From: Rhodanobacter fulvus Jip2
GTDB lineage: Bacteria; Pseudomonadota; Gammaproteobacteria; Xanthomonadales; Rhodanobacteraceae
Direction of reading: 5' to 3'
NCBI RefSeq assembly: GCF_000264315.1
Contig: NZ_AJXU01000080.1
Span: 24,315-88,314, forward strand
DNA: 64,000 bases
Under the pieces are notes generated by a model that ran no database searches, was not told the DNA's origin, and saw nothing but the letters and a program-made list of their open reading frames with translations. The position numbers were made by a program, and so were the translations under genes. Below are positions 46,858-57,631 of the stretch, one piece after another (position 1 is the first letter of the stretch; each line of letters opens with the position of its first letter).

Positions 46858-47065
46858 GGGTTTGCTCCTTGCGAAAGAATCGAGGCGGCACCGATGGCCG
46901 CCTCCCCACACTGGCCGCTTCGCGCGGCGGGCACAGCCGGACCGTGCGCAGGCAGGCCGTGCGCGTCACGCGTGGAGAACTGTGAGGCATGACTTACGAC
47001 ACGTCGGCGCAGGGGCAACATATGCCGCTGATAGAATGCGCATTTGCCGCTGCTGGAGTTTCACG

Positions 47066-48520
<1,455 letters not shown>

Positions 48521-48613
48521 GGGCGGAGAAGTGAGTCGAGTGGAGTGAGAGAGCGCATGCGATACCCGGCTTTCTCCCACTCCTCGCTCCTCGCTCCAAA
48601 GGAGATTCCAACG

Positions 48614-49333
48614 TTGTCCGACCCCACCTATCTCGCCGCCAACTGGGCCGACGTCCGTCGGCGCGTGGACGAAGCCTGCCATGCCGCCGGACGCGATCCG
48701 GCCGGGGTGACGATCCTGCCGGTCAGCAAGACGTTCGGCGCCGAGACCGTTCGCGCCGCGATGGCGCTGGGCTTGCGCCGCTTCGGCGAGAACAAGGTGC
48801 AGGAAATCCGCGACAAGGCCGCCGCGCTGGACGGCTGCGGCATCGAGTGGGTGGTGATCGGCCATCTGCAGACCAACAAGGCCCATGACGTGGCGCGGCT
48901 GGCCAGCGAGGTGCAGTCGCTGGACCGGCCGCAACTCGCCGCGGCACTGCACCGCCAGCTGGTGGCCGCGGGGCGGACGATCGACGTGCTGGTGCAGGTC
49001 AAGACCGCCGCCGAGGAAAGCAAGTACGGGCTGGACCCGGCGCAGCTGCCGGCGTTCCTGGACAGCTTGCGCGACTACCCGACCCTGCGCCCGCGCGGGC
49101 TGATGACGCTGGCCACCCATTCCGACGATCCGCGTCTGGTTCGCGATTGTTTCCGTCAGTTGCGCGAACTGCGTGACGAGGCCGTGGCCCGGGGACACGA
49201 CCTGCCGCGCTTGTCGATGGGCATGAGCGGCGATTTCCCGCTGGCGATTGCCGAGGGCGCCACCGAGGTGCGGATCGGCACGGCGATCTTCGGCCAGCGC
49301 CCCCAGCCGACGGTCATACCTGCGGCTGGCTGA
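48614..49333 (+). CDS. PLP homeostasis protein YggS
   Basis: A 239-residue YggS/PROSC protein that binds pyridoxal phosphate without enzymatic activity and balances PLP and amino-acid pools. The PLP lysine is in LPVSKTFGAE; RFGENKVQEIRDK, VVIGHLQTNKA, LSMGMSGDFPLAI and VRIGTAIFG are all typical. TTG at 48614 is chosen because AAAGGAG lies nine bases upstream; ATG 48557 would add a non-conserved stretch. Confidence 0.93.
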   Translation: MSDPTYLAANWADVRRRVDEACHAAGRDPAGVTILPVSKTFGAETVRAAMALGLRRFGENKVQEIRDKAAALDGCGIEWVVIGHLQTNKAHDVARLASEVQSLDRPQLAAALHRQLVAAGRTIDVLVQVKTAAEESKYGLDPAQLPAFLDSLRDYPTLRPRGLMTLATHSDDPRLVRDCFRQLRELRDEAVARGHDLPRLSMGMSGDFPLAIAEGATEVRIGTAIFGQRPQPTVIPAAG

Positions 49334-49549
49334 AGGCGGTTCGCCCCGATCTCAGCCGGCGTGCGACGATTTTCCCTGTCGAATCAGTCCATTCCAACTG
49401 TGCGCACCGTCTCGGAAACCCGAAACGACGGAGTTCAGTTAACCCGGATCGAACATACGGCCTATCTCCCTTTGCTAAGTTCACCCCTTCGTCACGTCAT
49501 CGACACCGTTCGCTGACGGTCCGTGAACCGCAAAAGGGGATAGTCCCGC

Positions 49550-50245
49550 ATGCCAAGCCACCGATTGACCGTTGCTGCGGCCGTTATTGCCGCATCACTG
49601 TGCGGTTCGCTGCATGCTGCCGTCACGCATAGCGCCTATATCGATGTTCAGCCCGCCACCACCGCTGCCGCCCCGGCTGTAGCGCCGCTGCCGATCTTCG
49701 CCAGCGTGTCCCTGGCCGGTGCCGATGCCGCCGCGTTCCCCGCACTGCTGGCCCACCGCAACGTGGCTCACGTCGCGCCGGTCAAGCCGGACGCGGCGAT
49801 TGCCGCGGACGAAGAGGCGGAAGACGTCGTCGGCGTCACCGACCTGCGCAAGGCCTTGATCGCGATGGCGATGAAGCTGCGCGATACCCGTTATGTGCGT
49901 GGCGGGCGCGACCCGTCGACCGGTTTCGATTGCAGTGGTTTCGTGCGTTACGTGTTTGCCCACGCGGTGGGCATGCAGTTACCGACCAATTCCGCGGCGC
50001 AGTTCCTGGCCGGGTTGAAGGTCAAGCGCGCCGACATGAAACCCGGCGACCTGGTGTTCTTCCGCACGAGCGGCAAGCACCGCGTCTCGCACGTCGGCAT
50101 CTACATTTCCGATGGTCGCTTCATCCATTCGCCCACCACCGGCAAGTCGGTGGAAATCTCCAGCCTGGAGACCGGCTACTGGGCCAAGCGTTTCGTGGGC
50201 GCCAAGCGTCCGGAAGCGATGGCGATGGCCGCGCACAACGGTTGA
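49550..50245 (+). CDS. C40 NlpC/P60 cell-wall peptidase
   Basis: A 231-residue exported cysteine peptidase that should cut peptidoglycan stem peptides. Signal peptide cleaved near LHA (residue 23), an Ala/Pro-rich linker, and the C40 domain with catalytic C128 (FDCSGFVRYVF), H181 (SHVGIYI) and H193 (FIHSPTTGK). The second half of the preceding 216-nt gap is plain leader sequence. A strong intrinsic terminator follows the gene. Confidence 0.93.
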   Translation: MPSHRLTVAAAVIAASLCGSLHAAVTHSAYIDVQPATTAAAPAVAPLPIFASVSLAGADAAAFPALLAHRNVAHVAPVKPDAAIAADEEAEDVVGVTDLRKALIAMAMKLRDTRYVRGGRDPSTGFDCSGFVRYVFAHAVGMQLPTNSAAQFLAGLKVKRADMKPGDLVFFRTSGKHRVSHVGIYISDGRFIHSPTTGKSVEISSLETGYWAKRFVGAKRPEAMAMAAHNG

Positions 50246-50270
50246 TCCGCCACCGTCGTTGCACCGCATG

Positions 50271-50292
50271 AAGCCGCCGCAAGGCGGCTTTT
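50271..50292 (+). terminator. Intrinsic terminator after the NlpC/P60 gene
   Basis: AAGCCGCC-GCAA-GGCGGCTT with a short T run, 26 nt past the stop codon. Confidence 0.85.
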
Positions 50293-50416
50293 GGTTTTCA
50301 CGCCCGCCCGCTGCTTGTGCCATCGTCGTGGCTGCCCCATCTCATCGGGTTGATGCGCGCGCCGACCACGGCGTGTCTGCTGTCATGCTTGTCACCTGCT
50401 TCCTGGAATCCGCCGC

Positions 50417-51070
50417 ATGCCTTTGAACCTGCCGCCCGTCACCCGCAACCTGCTGATCGCCAATGTCGTGGTGTTCCTGCTGCAGCAGGTATTCGGCGAA
50501 ATGCTGTTGCAGTATTTCGCGCTGTGGCCGTGGGGGCCGGACCACGTGATGCAACTGTCCAGTGGCGCGCTGGCGTCGGTGGGTTTCCGGCCGTGGCAGC
50601 TGGTGAGCTACGCGTTCATGCATGGCGGCGTGACCCACATCCTGTTCAACATGATTGCGCTGTACATGTTCGGCGGCGTCATCGAGCGTACCTTCGGCGC
50701 GCGCAACTTCGTCATCTATTACTTCGTTTGCGCCATCGTGGCGGCGGTGGCGCAGCTGATCGTGGTGCAGTGGTTCACCCACGGCTTCTATCCCACGCTG
50801 GGCGCGTCGGGCGCGGTGTTCGGGCTGCTGCTGGCCTTCGGCATGCTGTATCCGCACGAGAAGGTGATGCTGATCTTCCTGCCGGTGCCGATGCCCGCGT
50901 GGCTGTTCGTGATCGGCTACGCGCTGGTGGAACTGGTGATGGGCGTCACCAGCACCCAGGCCGGCGTGGCGCACTTCGCGCACCTGGGCGGCATGGTGGG
51001 CGGCTACGTGTTGATCCAGTACTGGCGCGGGCGGCTGCCGATCAAGCCGCGGGGACGGCTGCTGCGTTGA
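50417..51070 (+). CDS. Rhomboid-family intramembrane serine protease
   Basis: A 217-residue six-helix rhomboid. The catalytic serine is S131 in LGASGAVFGLLLAFG, the histidine H189 in VAHFAHLGGMVGG, and the HILFNMIALYMFG motif follows helix 2. No cytosolic extra domain. Rhomboids cut single-pass membrane proteins within the bilayer; the target here is unknown. It is followed by a repeat and the convergent rapA. Confidence 0.92.
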   Translation: MPLNLPPVTRNLLIANVVVFLLQQVFGEMLLQYFALWPWGPDHVMQLSSGALASVGFRPWQLVSYAFMHGGVTHILFNMIALYMFGGVIERTFGARNFVIYYFVCAIVAAVAQLIVVQWFTHGFYPTLGASGAVFGLLLAFGMLYPHEKVMLIFLPVPMPAWLFVIGYALVELVMGVTSTQAGVAHFAHLGGMVGGYVLIQYWRGRLPIKPRGRLLR

Positions 51071-51075
51071 TGGGG

Positions 51076-51190
51076 CCGGGATTCGGGATTCGGGATTCGG
51101 GATTCGGGATTCGCAAGAGCCAAACCTGGCCTTGCCGTTGCAGCGAAGCGAGCTTTTGCTTTTACAAATCCCGAATCCCGAATCCCGGGC
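51076..51190. repeat. GGGATTCGGGATTCG-type inverted repeat
   Basis: Five GGGATTC heptads (51078-51113) face three complementary heptads (51166-51190) across a 52-nt centre that contains GCCTTGCCGTTGCAGCGAAG. It separates the convergent rhomboid and rapA genes. Confidence 0.88.
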
Positions 51191-51205
51191 GGCCACCAGG
51201 CCGCC

Positions 51206-54046
51206 TCAGCGCAACGCCAGGAAATCCGCGCTGACCACAAACCGCACCGCATCCAGGCGCAGCCGCGACAGCGGCAGCGCGGCCAGCAATCGCGTGCGTT
51301 CGTCGGTCACCGCGCCGATTTCCGCATCGCTCACCGACGGGTTCACCGCACGCAGCGCCAGCAGGCGTGACAGCTCCGCGTCCAGTGTTTCGCTGGCCAG
51401 CGCCAGCGCCTCATCGATGCGCGCCTGGCCGCGATTGGCGGCCAGCGTTTCGGCGCGCTCCAGCATCGGCGGCACCAGCTTGCCCAGGAATTTGCGGTAG
51501 CGCGGCACTTCGATGTTGCGGTCCGGTGCCTTGCGCAAGGCCACTTCGCTGGGGGTGAAGTCGGCGCGCTCGGCGAGCTTGGTGTCGACCGTGACGACGA
51601 TCGGCAGGCTGGGCAGGAAGCGCTCCGCGTCCAGCCGGCGGTCGGCCACGCACTCCAGCACGAACACCGCCTGCAGCAGCGCGGTGCGCGGCGGCAGCAC
51701 GTCGTCCACCATGAAGGCGGCGTTGCCCTGTTCGCCGGACAGCGCCAGGTCCAGCGCGCCGGCCACCAGCGGGTGGTCGAGCCGCAACAGCGGCAGCTCT
51801 TCGCGCGCCAGGGCAACGTCCCGGCTGAAGGTGACGGATTGCGGGCCATCGGCGAAACCGGGCAGGGCGTCGGTGGACAGGTATTGCGGATCGAGCAGCA
51901 ACACCTGGCCGCCCAGGTCCTCGGGGTGGATGCCGAACGCTTCCAGCAGGCGCTGGATGAAGGCATCGCGGCCGGGATCGTTGTCCTCGCGCGCGAACGC
52001 CTGCTGCAATTCGTCGGCATGCAGGTCGCGGCTGGCGGCCAGTTCCAGCAAATGGTCGCGGCCGCCGCGGACCAGCTCGGCCAACTCCTCGTGGCTGGCG
52101 CGGGTTTCGGCCAGCAGCGCCTCGAATTCCTGATCGCGGTTGTCGTCGCCGCGGGCGTGTTCTTCGGCCAGTTCGGTCAGCGTCGAGCCGTAGCGGCGCA
52201 GCAGTTCGCGGCCGTCGGCGGGGCTGTGGCGGAACGCATCCACGCCCTCGTCGTACCAGCGCGCCAGCATGTGTTGGGCGCTGTCGGCCACGGCGATGAC
52301 GTGGATGGCGATGTCGTGCTGCTGGCCGATGCGGTCGAGCCGGCCGATGCGTTGTTCCAACAGGTCCGGATCCAGCGGCAGATCCCACAGCACCAGCCGA
52401 TGGGCGAACTGGAAGTTGCGTCCTTCCGAGCCGATCTCCGAACACAGCAGCAGTCGCGCGCCGTCGGCTTGCGCAAAGAACGCCGCATTGCGGTCGCGCT
52501 GCACGATGCCCAGGCCCTCGTGGAAGCGCGCCAGGCCCACGCCGCTGCGCGTGCGCAGCACTTCCTCCAGCGCCAGCACCTTGGCCTGGCTGCGGCAGAT
52601 CAGCAGAAACTTGTCCTGCGGGTGCGCGTCGAGCAGGGCGATCAGCGCATCCACGCGCGGGTCGGCGCTGTAATCCACCTCGATCAGGCCGGCCGGTTGC
52701 TGGATGTCGGCGTGGAATTCGGCCAGCAGCGATTGCCGGGTGGCGTCGTCGATGTCGTCCGCGTCCAGCAGATGCCATACCGGTGCGCGCTGGGGAAAGC
52801 CGCCCACGCCGGCGCGGTTGTTGCGGAACATCGCGCGGCCGGTGCCGTGGCGGTCGATCAGCGCGGCCAGCAGTTCGCGCGCGTTGGCCGGCTTGGTCGA
52901 GTCGGCCAGCAGCGCGGTGAGCGCGCCGTCGCCGCGGAAGGCGTCGGCCAGGGCGGCGCGCTGATCGTCGTCCAGCGGCTCACCGTCGAGCAGGCGGTCG
53001 GCCACTTTCGACAGCGCCTGGTAGCTGTCCGATTCGGCCAGATAGCCGTCCAGATCGTGGTAGCGCTGCGGGTCGAGCAAACGAAGCCGGGCGAAATGGC
53101 CGCTGCGCCCGAGCTGCTCCGGCGTGGCGGTGAGCAGGATCACGCCGGGGATCACCGCGGCGAGTTTTTCCACCATCGTGTAGCGCGGGCTGGCCTCCGT
53201 GGGCGACCACGCCAGGTGATGGGCCTCGTCCACCACCAGCAGGTCCCACGGCGCCTCCAGCAATTGCTGGGCGTACTTGGGCGAGTTTTCCAGAAAGCCG
53301 AAATCGGCGATCACCAATTGCTCGTCTTCGAACGGATTGCCGTGGTCGCCGGCCTGCTCCAATGCCTCGCAGCGCTCCTCGTCGTAGATCGCAAAGCTGA
53401 GGTTGAAGCGGCGCAGCAGCTCCACGAACCATTGGTAGACCAGCGTGTCGGGCAGCAGCAACAGCACGCGCGAGGCGCGGCCGGTGGCCAGCTGGCGGGC
53501 GATGATCATGCCCGCCTCGATGGTCTTGCCCAGGCCCACTTCGTCGGCCAGCAGCACACGTGGCGGACGTCGTGCCGAAGCGATGCCGGCCACGCGCAAC
53601 TGGTGTGGCACCAGCCCGATGCGGGCGGCGGCCAGGCCCCAACTGGGCGAACGGCGCGCCAGCGCGCGCCGTTGCATGCCGTCCAGCCGCAGCTCGAACT
53701 GCGCCACCGGATCGGTGCGCCCGCCGATCAGGCGGTCGTCGGCCTGGCTCACGCTCTGCTCGTCGTCGAGCTGGCCTTCTTCGAGTTCGCGCCCTTCGCC
53801 GCGGTAGATCAGCAGCTCGTCGCGGATTTCCACCCGCTCGACCAGGAACGCGATGCCCTTGCCGGCCACCCGCTGCCCGGCGCGAAACTCCGCCCGCAAT
53901 AGCGGCGCCGAGTCGACCGCGTAGGGACGCAGCACCCCGGCCTTGGCAAACAGCACCTGTACGCCGCGTCCTTCGACGCGCAAGACGGTGCCCAGGCCCA
54001 GCTCGGGTTCGGCAGAGGAGATCCAGCGTTGACCAGGTACGAACAT
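51206..54046 (-). CDS. rapA: RNA polymerase-associated helicase-like ATPase RapA
   Basis: A 946-residue Swi2/Snf2 ATPase that binds RNA polymerase and promotes its recycling. N-terminal Tudor-like domains (VPGQRWISSAEPELGLGTV), Walker A ADEVGLGKTIEAGMI, DEAH-type VVDEAHHLAW, LTATPEQ, and the second lobe with GSEGRNFQFAHRLVLWDLP and QRIGRLDRIGQ. The start MFVPGQRW at 54046 matches E. coli RapA in length; an ATG six codons upstream is possible. It lies 103 nt downstream of piuC on the same strand. Confidence 0.94.
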   Translation of the reverse strand: MFVPGQRWISSAEPELGLGTVLRVEGRGVQVLFAKAGVLRPYAVDSAPLLRAEFRAGQRVAGKGIAFLVERVEIRDELLIYRGEGRELEEGQLDDEQSVSQADDRLIGGRTDPVAQFELRLDGMQRRALARRSPSWGLAAARIGLVPHQLRVAGIASARRPPRVLLADEVGLGKTIEAGMIIARQLATGRASRVLLLLPDTLVYQWFVELLRRFNLSFAIYDEERCEALEQAGDHGNPFEDEQLVIADFGFLENSPKYAQQLLEAPWDLLVVDEAHHLAWSPTEASPRYTMVEKLAAVIPGVILLTATPEQLGRSGHFARLRLLDPQRYHDLDGYLAESDSYQALSKVADRLLDGEPLDDDQRAALADAFRGDGALTALLADSTKPANARELLAALIDRHGTGRAMFRNNRAGVGGFPQRAPVWHLLDADDIDDATRQSLLAEFHADIQQPAGLIEVDYSADPRVDALIALLDAHPQDKFLLICRSQAKVLALEEVLRTRSGVGLARFHEGLGIVQRDRNAAFFAQADGARLLLCSEIGSEGRNFQFAHRLVLWDLPLDPDLLEQRIGRLDRIGQQHDIAIHVIAVADSAQHMLARWYDEGVDAFRHSPADGRELLRRYGSTLTELAEEHARGDDNRDQEFEALLAETRASHEELAELVRGGRDHLLELAASRDLHADELQQAFAREDNDPGRDAFIQRLLEAFGIHPEDLGGQVLLLDPQYLSTDALPGFADGPQSVTFSRDVALAREELPLLRLDHPLVAGALDLALSGEQGNAAFMVDDVLPPRTALLQAVFVLECVADRRLDAERFLPSLPIVVTVDTKLAERADFTPSEVALRKAPDRNIEVPRYRKFLGKLVPPMLERAETLAANRGQARIDEALALASETLDAELSRLLALRAVNPSVSDAEIGAVTDERTRLLAALPLSRLRLDAVRFVVSADFLALR

Positions 54047-54149
54047 TGCGCCGCCGTGTTGCATTCGAGGGCCGACGATTATCCGCCGCGCGGTCGCTGC
54101 TGGGAACCGTTGTGATGCGGATCGGCGCGATGTCGCACCTCTTGCAGTC

Positions 54150-54830
54150 TCAGGTTTCGGCCCATTGGCGCAGCAGATTGTGGTAGATGCCGGTCAGTTG
54201 CAGCACCGCGGTGGCGTCGGCGCCGCTGGCGGTCAGTGCCTGGATCGAGCCGTCCAGTTCGAACAGCAGGCGACGGCGGCTGTCGTCGCGGACCAGGCTT
54301 TGCACCCAGAAAAACGAGGCGATACGCGCACCACGCGTGACGGGCGCCACGCGGTGCAGGCTGCTCGACGGGTAGACGATGAGGTCGCCGGCCGGCAGCT
54401 TCACCTCGTGCTCGCCGTAGGTGTCGCTGACGATCAGCTCGCCGCCGTCGTACTCGTGCGGGTCGTTGAGAAACAGCGTGCAGGAAACATCGCTGCGTAT
54501 CTGCGCACCCTCGCCATTCAGCGCCATCACCGCGCCGTCCACGTGGAAGCCGTATTCGCCGCCACCTTCGTAGCGGTTGAAACGCGGCGCCAACGTGCGC
54601 AACGGCAGCGCGGCGGCGTGATAGAGCGGATGCTTCGCCAGCGCATCGAGCACGACGCGGCCCAGTTGCCGGCGCAGCGGCGAGGCGTCGGGCAATTGCC
54701 GGTTGCGCTTCACCTTCGCGCCCTGCGCGCCCACCGTCTCGCGGCCGTCGACCCAGTCGGCCGTATCCAGCGCAGCGCGCAATGGGACGACCTGCTCGGA
54801 GCTGAGGACGGCGGGGATGTGCAGGAGCAT
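54150..54830 (-). CDS. piuC: PKHD-type Fe(II)/2-oxoglutarate hydroxylase PiuC
   Basis: A 226-residue PiuC/YbiX-type dioxygenase. N-terminus [22 protein letters not shown] with [20 protein letters not shown], iron ligands FHVDGAV (His, Asp) and SSLHRV (His), and the 2-oxoglutarate Arg in RIASFFW. Members are encoded beside iron receptors and are iron-regulated; substrate is unknown. ATG 54830 is preferred over a GTG four codons upstream. It follows the TonB receptor gene, separated by a palindromic repeat. Confidence 0.92.
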   Translation of the reverse strand: MLLHIPAVLSSEQVVPLRAALDTADWVDGRETVGAQGAKVKRNRQLPDASPLRRQLGRVVLDALAKHPLYHAAALPLRTLAPRFNRYEGGGEYGFHVDGAVMALNGEGAQIRSDVSCTLFLNDPHEYDGGELIVSDTYGEHEVKLPAGDLIVYPSSSLHRVAPVTRGARIASFFWVQSLVRDDSRRRLLFELDGSIQALTASGADATAVLQLTGIYHNLLRQWAET

Positions 54831-54888
54831 GGTGGATTCCACGAAGGAGCGGGGAAAAGCGAATCGGGTCGAGCGCGCCGCGATGTCA

Positions 54889-54986
54889 CCGTTCTGGCTG
54901 AGCGTAGCTGCGCAGCGGCGAAGTCGAAGCCTGGCGCAAGAGCCCCTTCGACTTCGCCGCTGCGCGGCTACGCTCAGGGTGAACGG
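54889..54986. repeat. CGTTCTGGCTGAGCGTAG..CTACGCTCAGGGTGAACG palindrome
   Basis: Two roughly 40-bp arms with shared inner part CTGCGCAGCGGCGAAGTCGAAG and its complement, around a short centre. A half copy lies at 63747-63790. It sits between the receptor gene and piuC. Confidence 0.85.
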
Positions 54987-55022
54987 CGTGGGAGATTCTC
55001 GCCGTTCAACACCCGGCCTCCA

Positions 55023-57350
55023 TCAGAACCTGAAGTTGGCCGTCAGCATCGCCGAACGCGGTGTGCCGGGCGTGTAGCGGTAACCGCTCTTGTTGATGGC
55101 CGACACATACGTCTTGTCGAACAGATTGTAGACGTTCAACTGCAGGTTGAAATGCTTGTTGATCGCATAGCTGGCCATTGCATCGAAGACGGTATACGAC
55201 TTGGTGTAGTTGGGCGTGCCCACGGCGCCGTCGGTGCCGCGCTTCAACTGTCCCGCGTAACGCGCGCCGCCGGCGAGGGAGAGGCCGAACGGCAACTGGT
55301 AGGTGGTCCAGGCGGTGAACGCGTACTTCGGCGTGTACGCCAGATCGTCGGAGCCGTCCTGCGAAACCACCGCGCCCTTGAGCACCGTGGTGTCCATGGT
55401 GGTGAAGCCGGTGCTGACCGACCAGCGCTCGGACAGCTTGCCCACGGCGGTGAGTTCCACGCCGCTGACCCGCTTCTTCGCCGTCTGGTAGTACAGCCCG
55501 TCATCGCCCTGGGCGATATCGTTGCTGACTTCCGTGCGGTAGACGGCGGCGCTGACGAGCAGGTTTTCGCCCAGCAGATCCCACTTGGTGCCGAGCTCCG
55601 CGGTGCGCGCCTTCTGCGGATCGAACGCGGGGTTGTCGGCGCTGTTGGCCGATGAGCTCAGCTGCAGTTGCGCGCCGCCGGGCGGCTGGGCGGACACTGC
55701 GTAATCGGCGTAGATGCTGCCGTTGGCGGCGGGCTTGTACACCACGCCCAACTTCCAGTTGAGCAGGTTGTCCGAAACGGTGGCGTTGACGCCGGGCACC
55801 GCGGTGCCCTCGGCAAGCGCGCCGCAGTCCGGCCCGCGACGACCGCCGCAAGGCACGCGGCTGGTGAATTCGGTCTTGTAGTGATCCAGGCGCAGGCCGC
55901 CGGTGAGCAGCCACTGTTCGCCGAACTTCAGGGTATCGAACGCATACGCCGCCTCGGTGGTGGTCTTGCCGTTGCTGTCGGCGTCGTTGCGGCCCCAGGC
56001 CAGGCCGGTAGCGTGCGGCGTGGGGTGATAGATGTTCGCCGGGGTCCAGGCGCTGCCATCGAGCACGGCGATGCCGGTGGTCGACAGTTTCTCGCGGGTC
56101 AGCTCGATGCCGGTGCTGAGCGCGTGCTCCACCGCGCCGGTGTGAAACGTCGCGGTGAGGTTGGTCTGGTTGGTGAGGATGGTGTTGGTGTTGTCCTTGA
56201 ACGTGGGGTTGCTGCGCGCCACGGTCCAGCTGGACGGGTCGGCGGGGTCGGGCGTGACCAGGTTGGCGGCGCTGTACATGAAGGAGGTCAGCAGGTAGTC
56301 CTGATGCGTCCGCCCCCAGCGGGTAGTGTTGTGCAGCGTGGCACCGTTGGCGAAATCGTGCTCGATGCGCAGCGTCGCCATGTCGGCCTTGACGTGGTCG
56401 TGGTCGGCGTCGGTGCCGTAGAAATTTTCCGGGTCGACGCGCGGGGCGTTGTCCAGCCACGGCCGAAGGTCCGGATCGGGGCTGCTGTAGCCGGGCAGGC
56501 CGATGGTCGCCACGCCGCCGTCGGGTACGTTGTTCTGCTTCACGTGCAGCAGATTCAGATAGACGCGGGTGGGCGTGCCCAGGCCGAAGGCCAGCGACGG
56601 CGCGATGCCCCAGCGATTGTCCTCGACGCCGTCACGGCCGCTGACGCCGCCATCCTGGCCCAGCACGTTGAGGCGAAAACCGGCGTGCTCGCCGATCGCC
56701 TGGTTCCAGTCGGCGGTGACCCGCTTGCGGTTCGCGTCGCCGTAGGACACCGAGCCCGAGACGGCATTCGCCAGGAACGGCTGCTTGCTCACCATGTTGA
56801 TCGCGCCGCCGGCCGAGGTGCGGCCGTTGTCGGTGCCGGCCGGGCCTTTTTCCACTTCGATCTGCTCGATGTTGAAGACGTCGCGGGAGATGGAACCGAG
56901 GTCGCGCACGCCGTCGACGAAGATGCTGCTGGAGGCGTCGAAGCCGCGCATGTAGACGGAATCGCCGGTGGAAGTGGCGCCGTTCTCGCCGGCATAGAAG
57001 GTGCCCACGCCCGGGCTGTTGCGCAGTGCCTCGGTCAGCGTGGTGGCGCCCTGGTCGGTGATCAGGTCCTTGGAGATCACCGTGATGGTCTGCGGTGTAT
57101 CCAGCAGCGGCTGGGTGAACTTGGGCGACTCGACCTTGTCGGCGCGGTAGTCGGCGCCGCGCGTGGCCTGCACCTTGATGCCAGGCAGGGTGCGGGCGTC
57201 CGTCATCTGCGCGACCGGTGAGGCGTCCGCGGCCACGGCGGATTGCGCCAATGCCAGGCTGGTCAGCAACGTGGCGGTGGTGGTGCCGGCCAGCGACATG
57301 CGGCGCACGCCCGTGGAAACGGTGTGCTTGCGGCTCTTGATGAAAGACAT
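55023..57350 (-). CDS. fiu: TonB-dependent catecholate siderophore receptor (Fiu/PiuA type)
   Basis: A 775-residue outer-membrane receptor. A long signal peptide (MSFIKSRKHTVSTG..LALAQSAVA) is followed by a plug domain with TLPGIKVQATRG, DTPQTITVISKDLITDQGA and the VEVEKGPAGTDNGRTSAGGAINMVSK box, then a 22-strand barrel ending with the canonical aromatic ..AMLTANFRF. The TonB box region is close to the mature N-terminus. The start at 57350 is set by AAAGGAA upstream. A Fur-like box lies about 160 nt upstream, and piuC follows, the usual Fiu-PiuC arrangement for ferric-catecholate uptake. Confidence 0.92.
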   Translation of the reverse strand: MSFIKSRKHTVSTGVRRMSLAGTTTATLLTSLALAQSAVAADASPVAQMTDARTLPGIKVQATRGADYRADKVESPKFTQPLLDTPQTITVISKDLITDQGATTLTEALRNSPGVGTFYAGENGATSTGDSVYMRGFDASSSIFVDGVRDLGSISRDVFNIEQIEVEKGPAGTDNGRTSAGGAINMVSKQPFLANAVSGSVSYGDANRKRVTADWNQAIGEHAGFRLNVLGQDGGVSGRDGVEDNRWGIAPSLAFGLGTPTRVYLNLLHVKQNNVPDGGVATIGLPGYSSPDPDLRPWLDNAPRVDPENFYGTDADHDHVKADMATLRIEHDFANGATLHNTTRWGRTHQDYLLTSFMYSAANLVTPDPADPSSWTVARSNPTFKDNTNTILTNQTNLTATFHTGAVEHALSTGIELTREKLSTTGIAVLDGSAWTPANIYHPTPHATGLAWGRNDADSNGKTTTEAAYAFDTLKFGEQWLLTGGLRLDHYKTEFTSRVPCGGRRGPDCGALAEGTAVPGVNATVSDNLLNWKLGVVYKPAANGSIYADYAVSAQPPGGAQLQLSSSANSADNPAFDPQKARTAELGTKWDLLGENLLVSAAVYRTEVSNDIAQGDDGLYYQTAKKRVSGVELTAVGKLSERWSVSTGFTTMDTTVLKGAVVSQDGSDDLAYTPKYAFTAWTTYQLPFGLSLAGGARYAGQLKRGTDGAVGTPNYTKSYTVFDAMASYAINKHFNLQLNVYNLFDKTYVSAINKSGYRYTPGTPRSAMLTANFRF

Positions 57351-57511
57351 GCGTGGGGTTCCTTTGCCATCTGCGATGTTTCCCGCCGCCGGCGCCAGGC
57401 GAACGGCGGAACGGCGCAGCCGCCGGCGCCGTGCCGAGGCATGCTTTTGCGGGAGAGTGGAGCGCTGGCTACCCGTGGACCGGGGCGAGGCGCGACCGGA
57501 CGCATGGTAAA

Positions 57512-57532
57512 GGAATGAGAATGATTTGCAAT
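57512..57532 (-). promoter_or_regulatory. Fur box upstream of the TonB receptor
   Basis: On the minus strand the site reads ATTGCAAATCATTCTCATTCC, matching 15 of 19 positions of a GCAAATGATTCTCATTTGC-type Fur operator by eye. It is in an AT-rich patch suited to a promoter. Confidence 0.75.
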
Positions 57533-57561
57533 AGCGTTGTGGCTGGCCGGCGCCCTCCCAC

Positions 57562-57604
57562 AACGAAAGAGGCCCCGCATTCGCATGCGGGGCCTCTTCG
57601 TTTC
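57562..57604. terminator. Bidirectional intrinsic terminator
   Basis: AACGAAAGAGGCCCCGCAT-TCGC-ATGCGGGGCCTCTTCGTTT. The near-perfect stem with A/T-rich ends lies 28 nt after the stop of the M13 peptidase (minus strand), between it and the Fur-controlled receptor promoter. Confidence 0.88.
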
Positions 57605-57631
57605 ACTTGTTGCAAGGTCGGCGCGAACGCC

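Noticed and set aside
51076..51190. Direct GGGATTC repeats as a CRISPR-like array
   Set aside because: The units are 7 nt, contiguous and mirrored by complementary units; there are no spacers and no cas genes.
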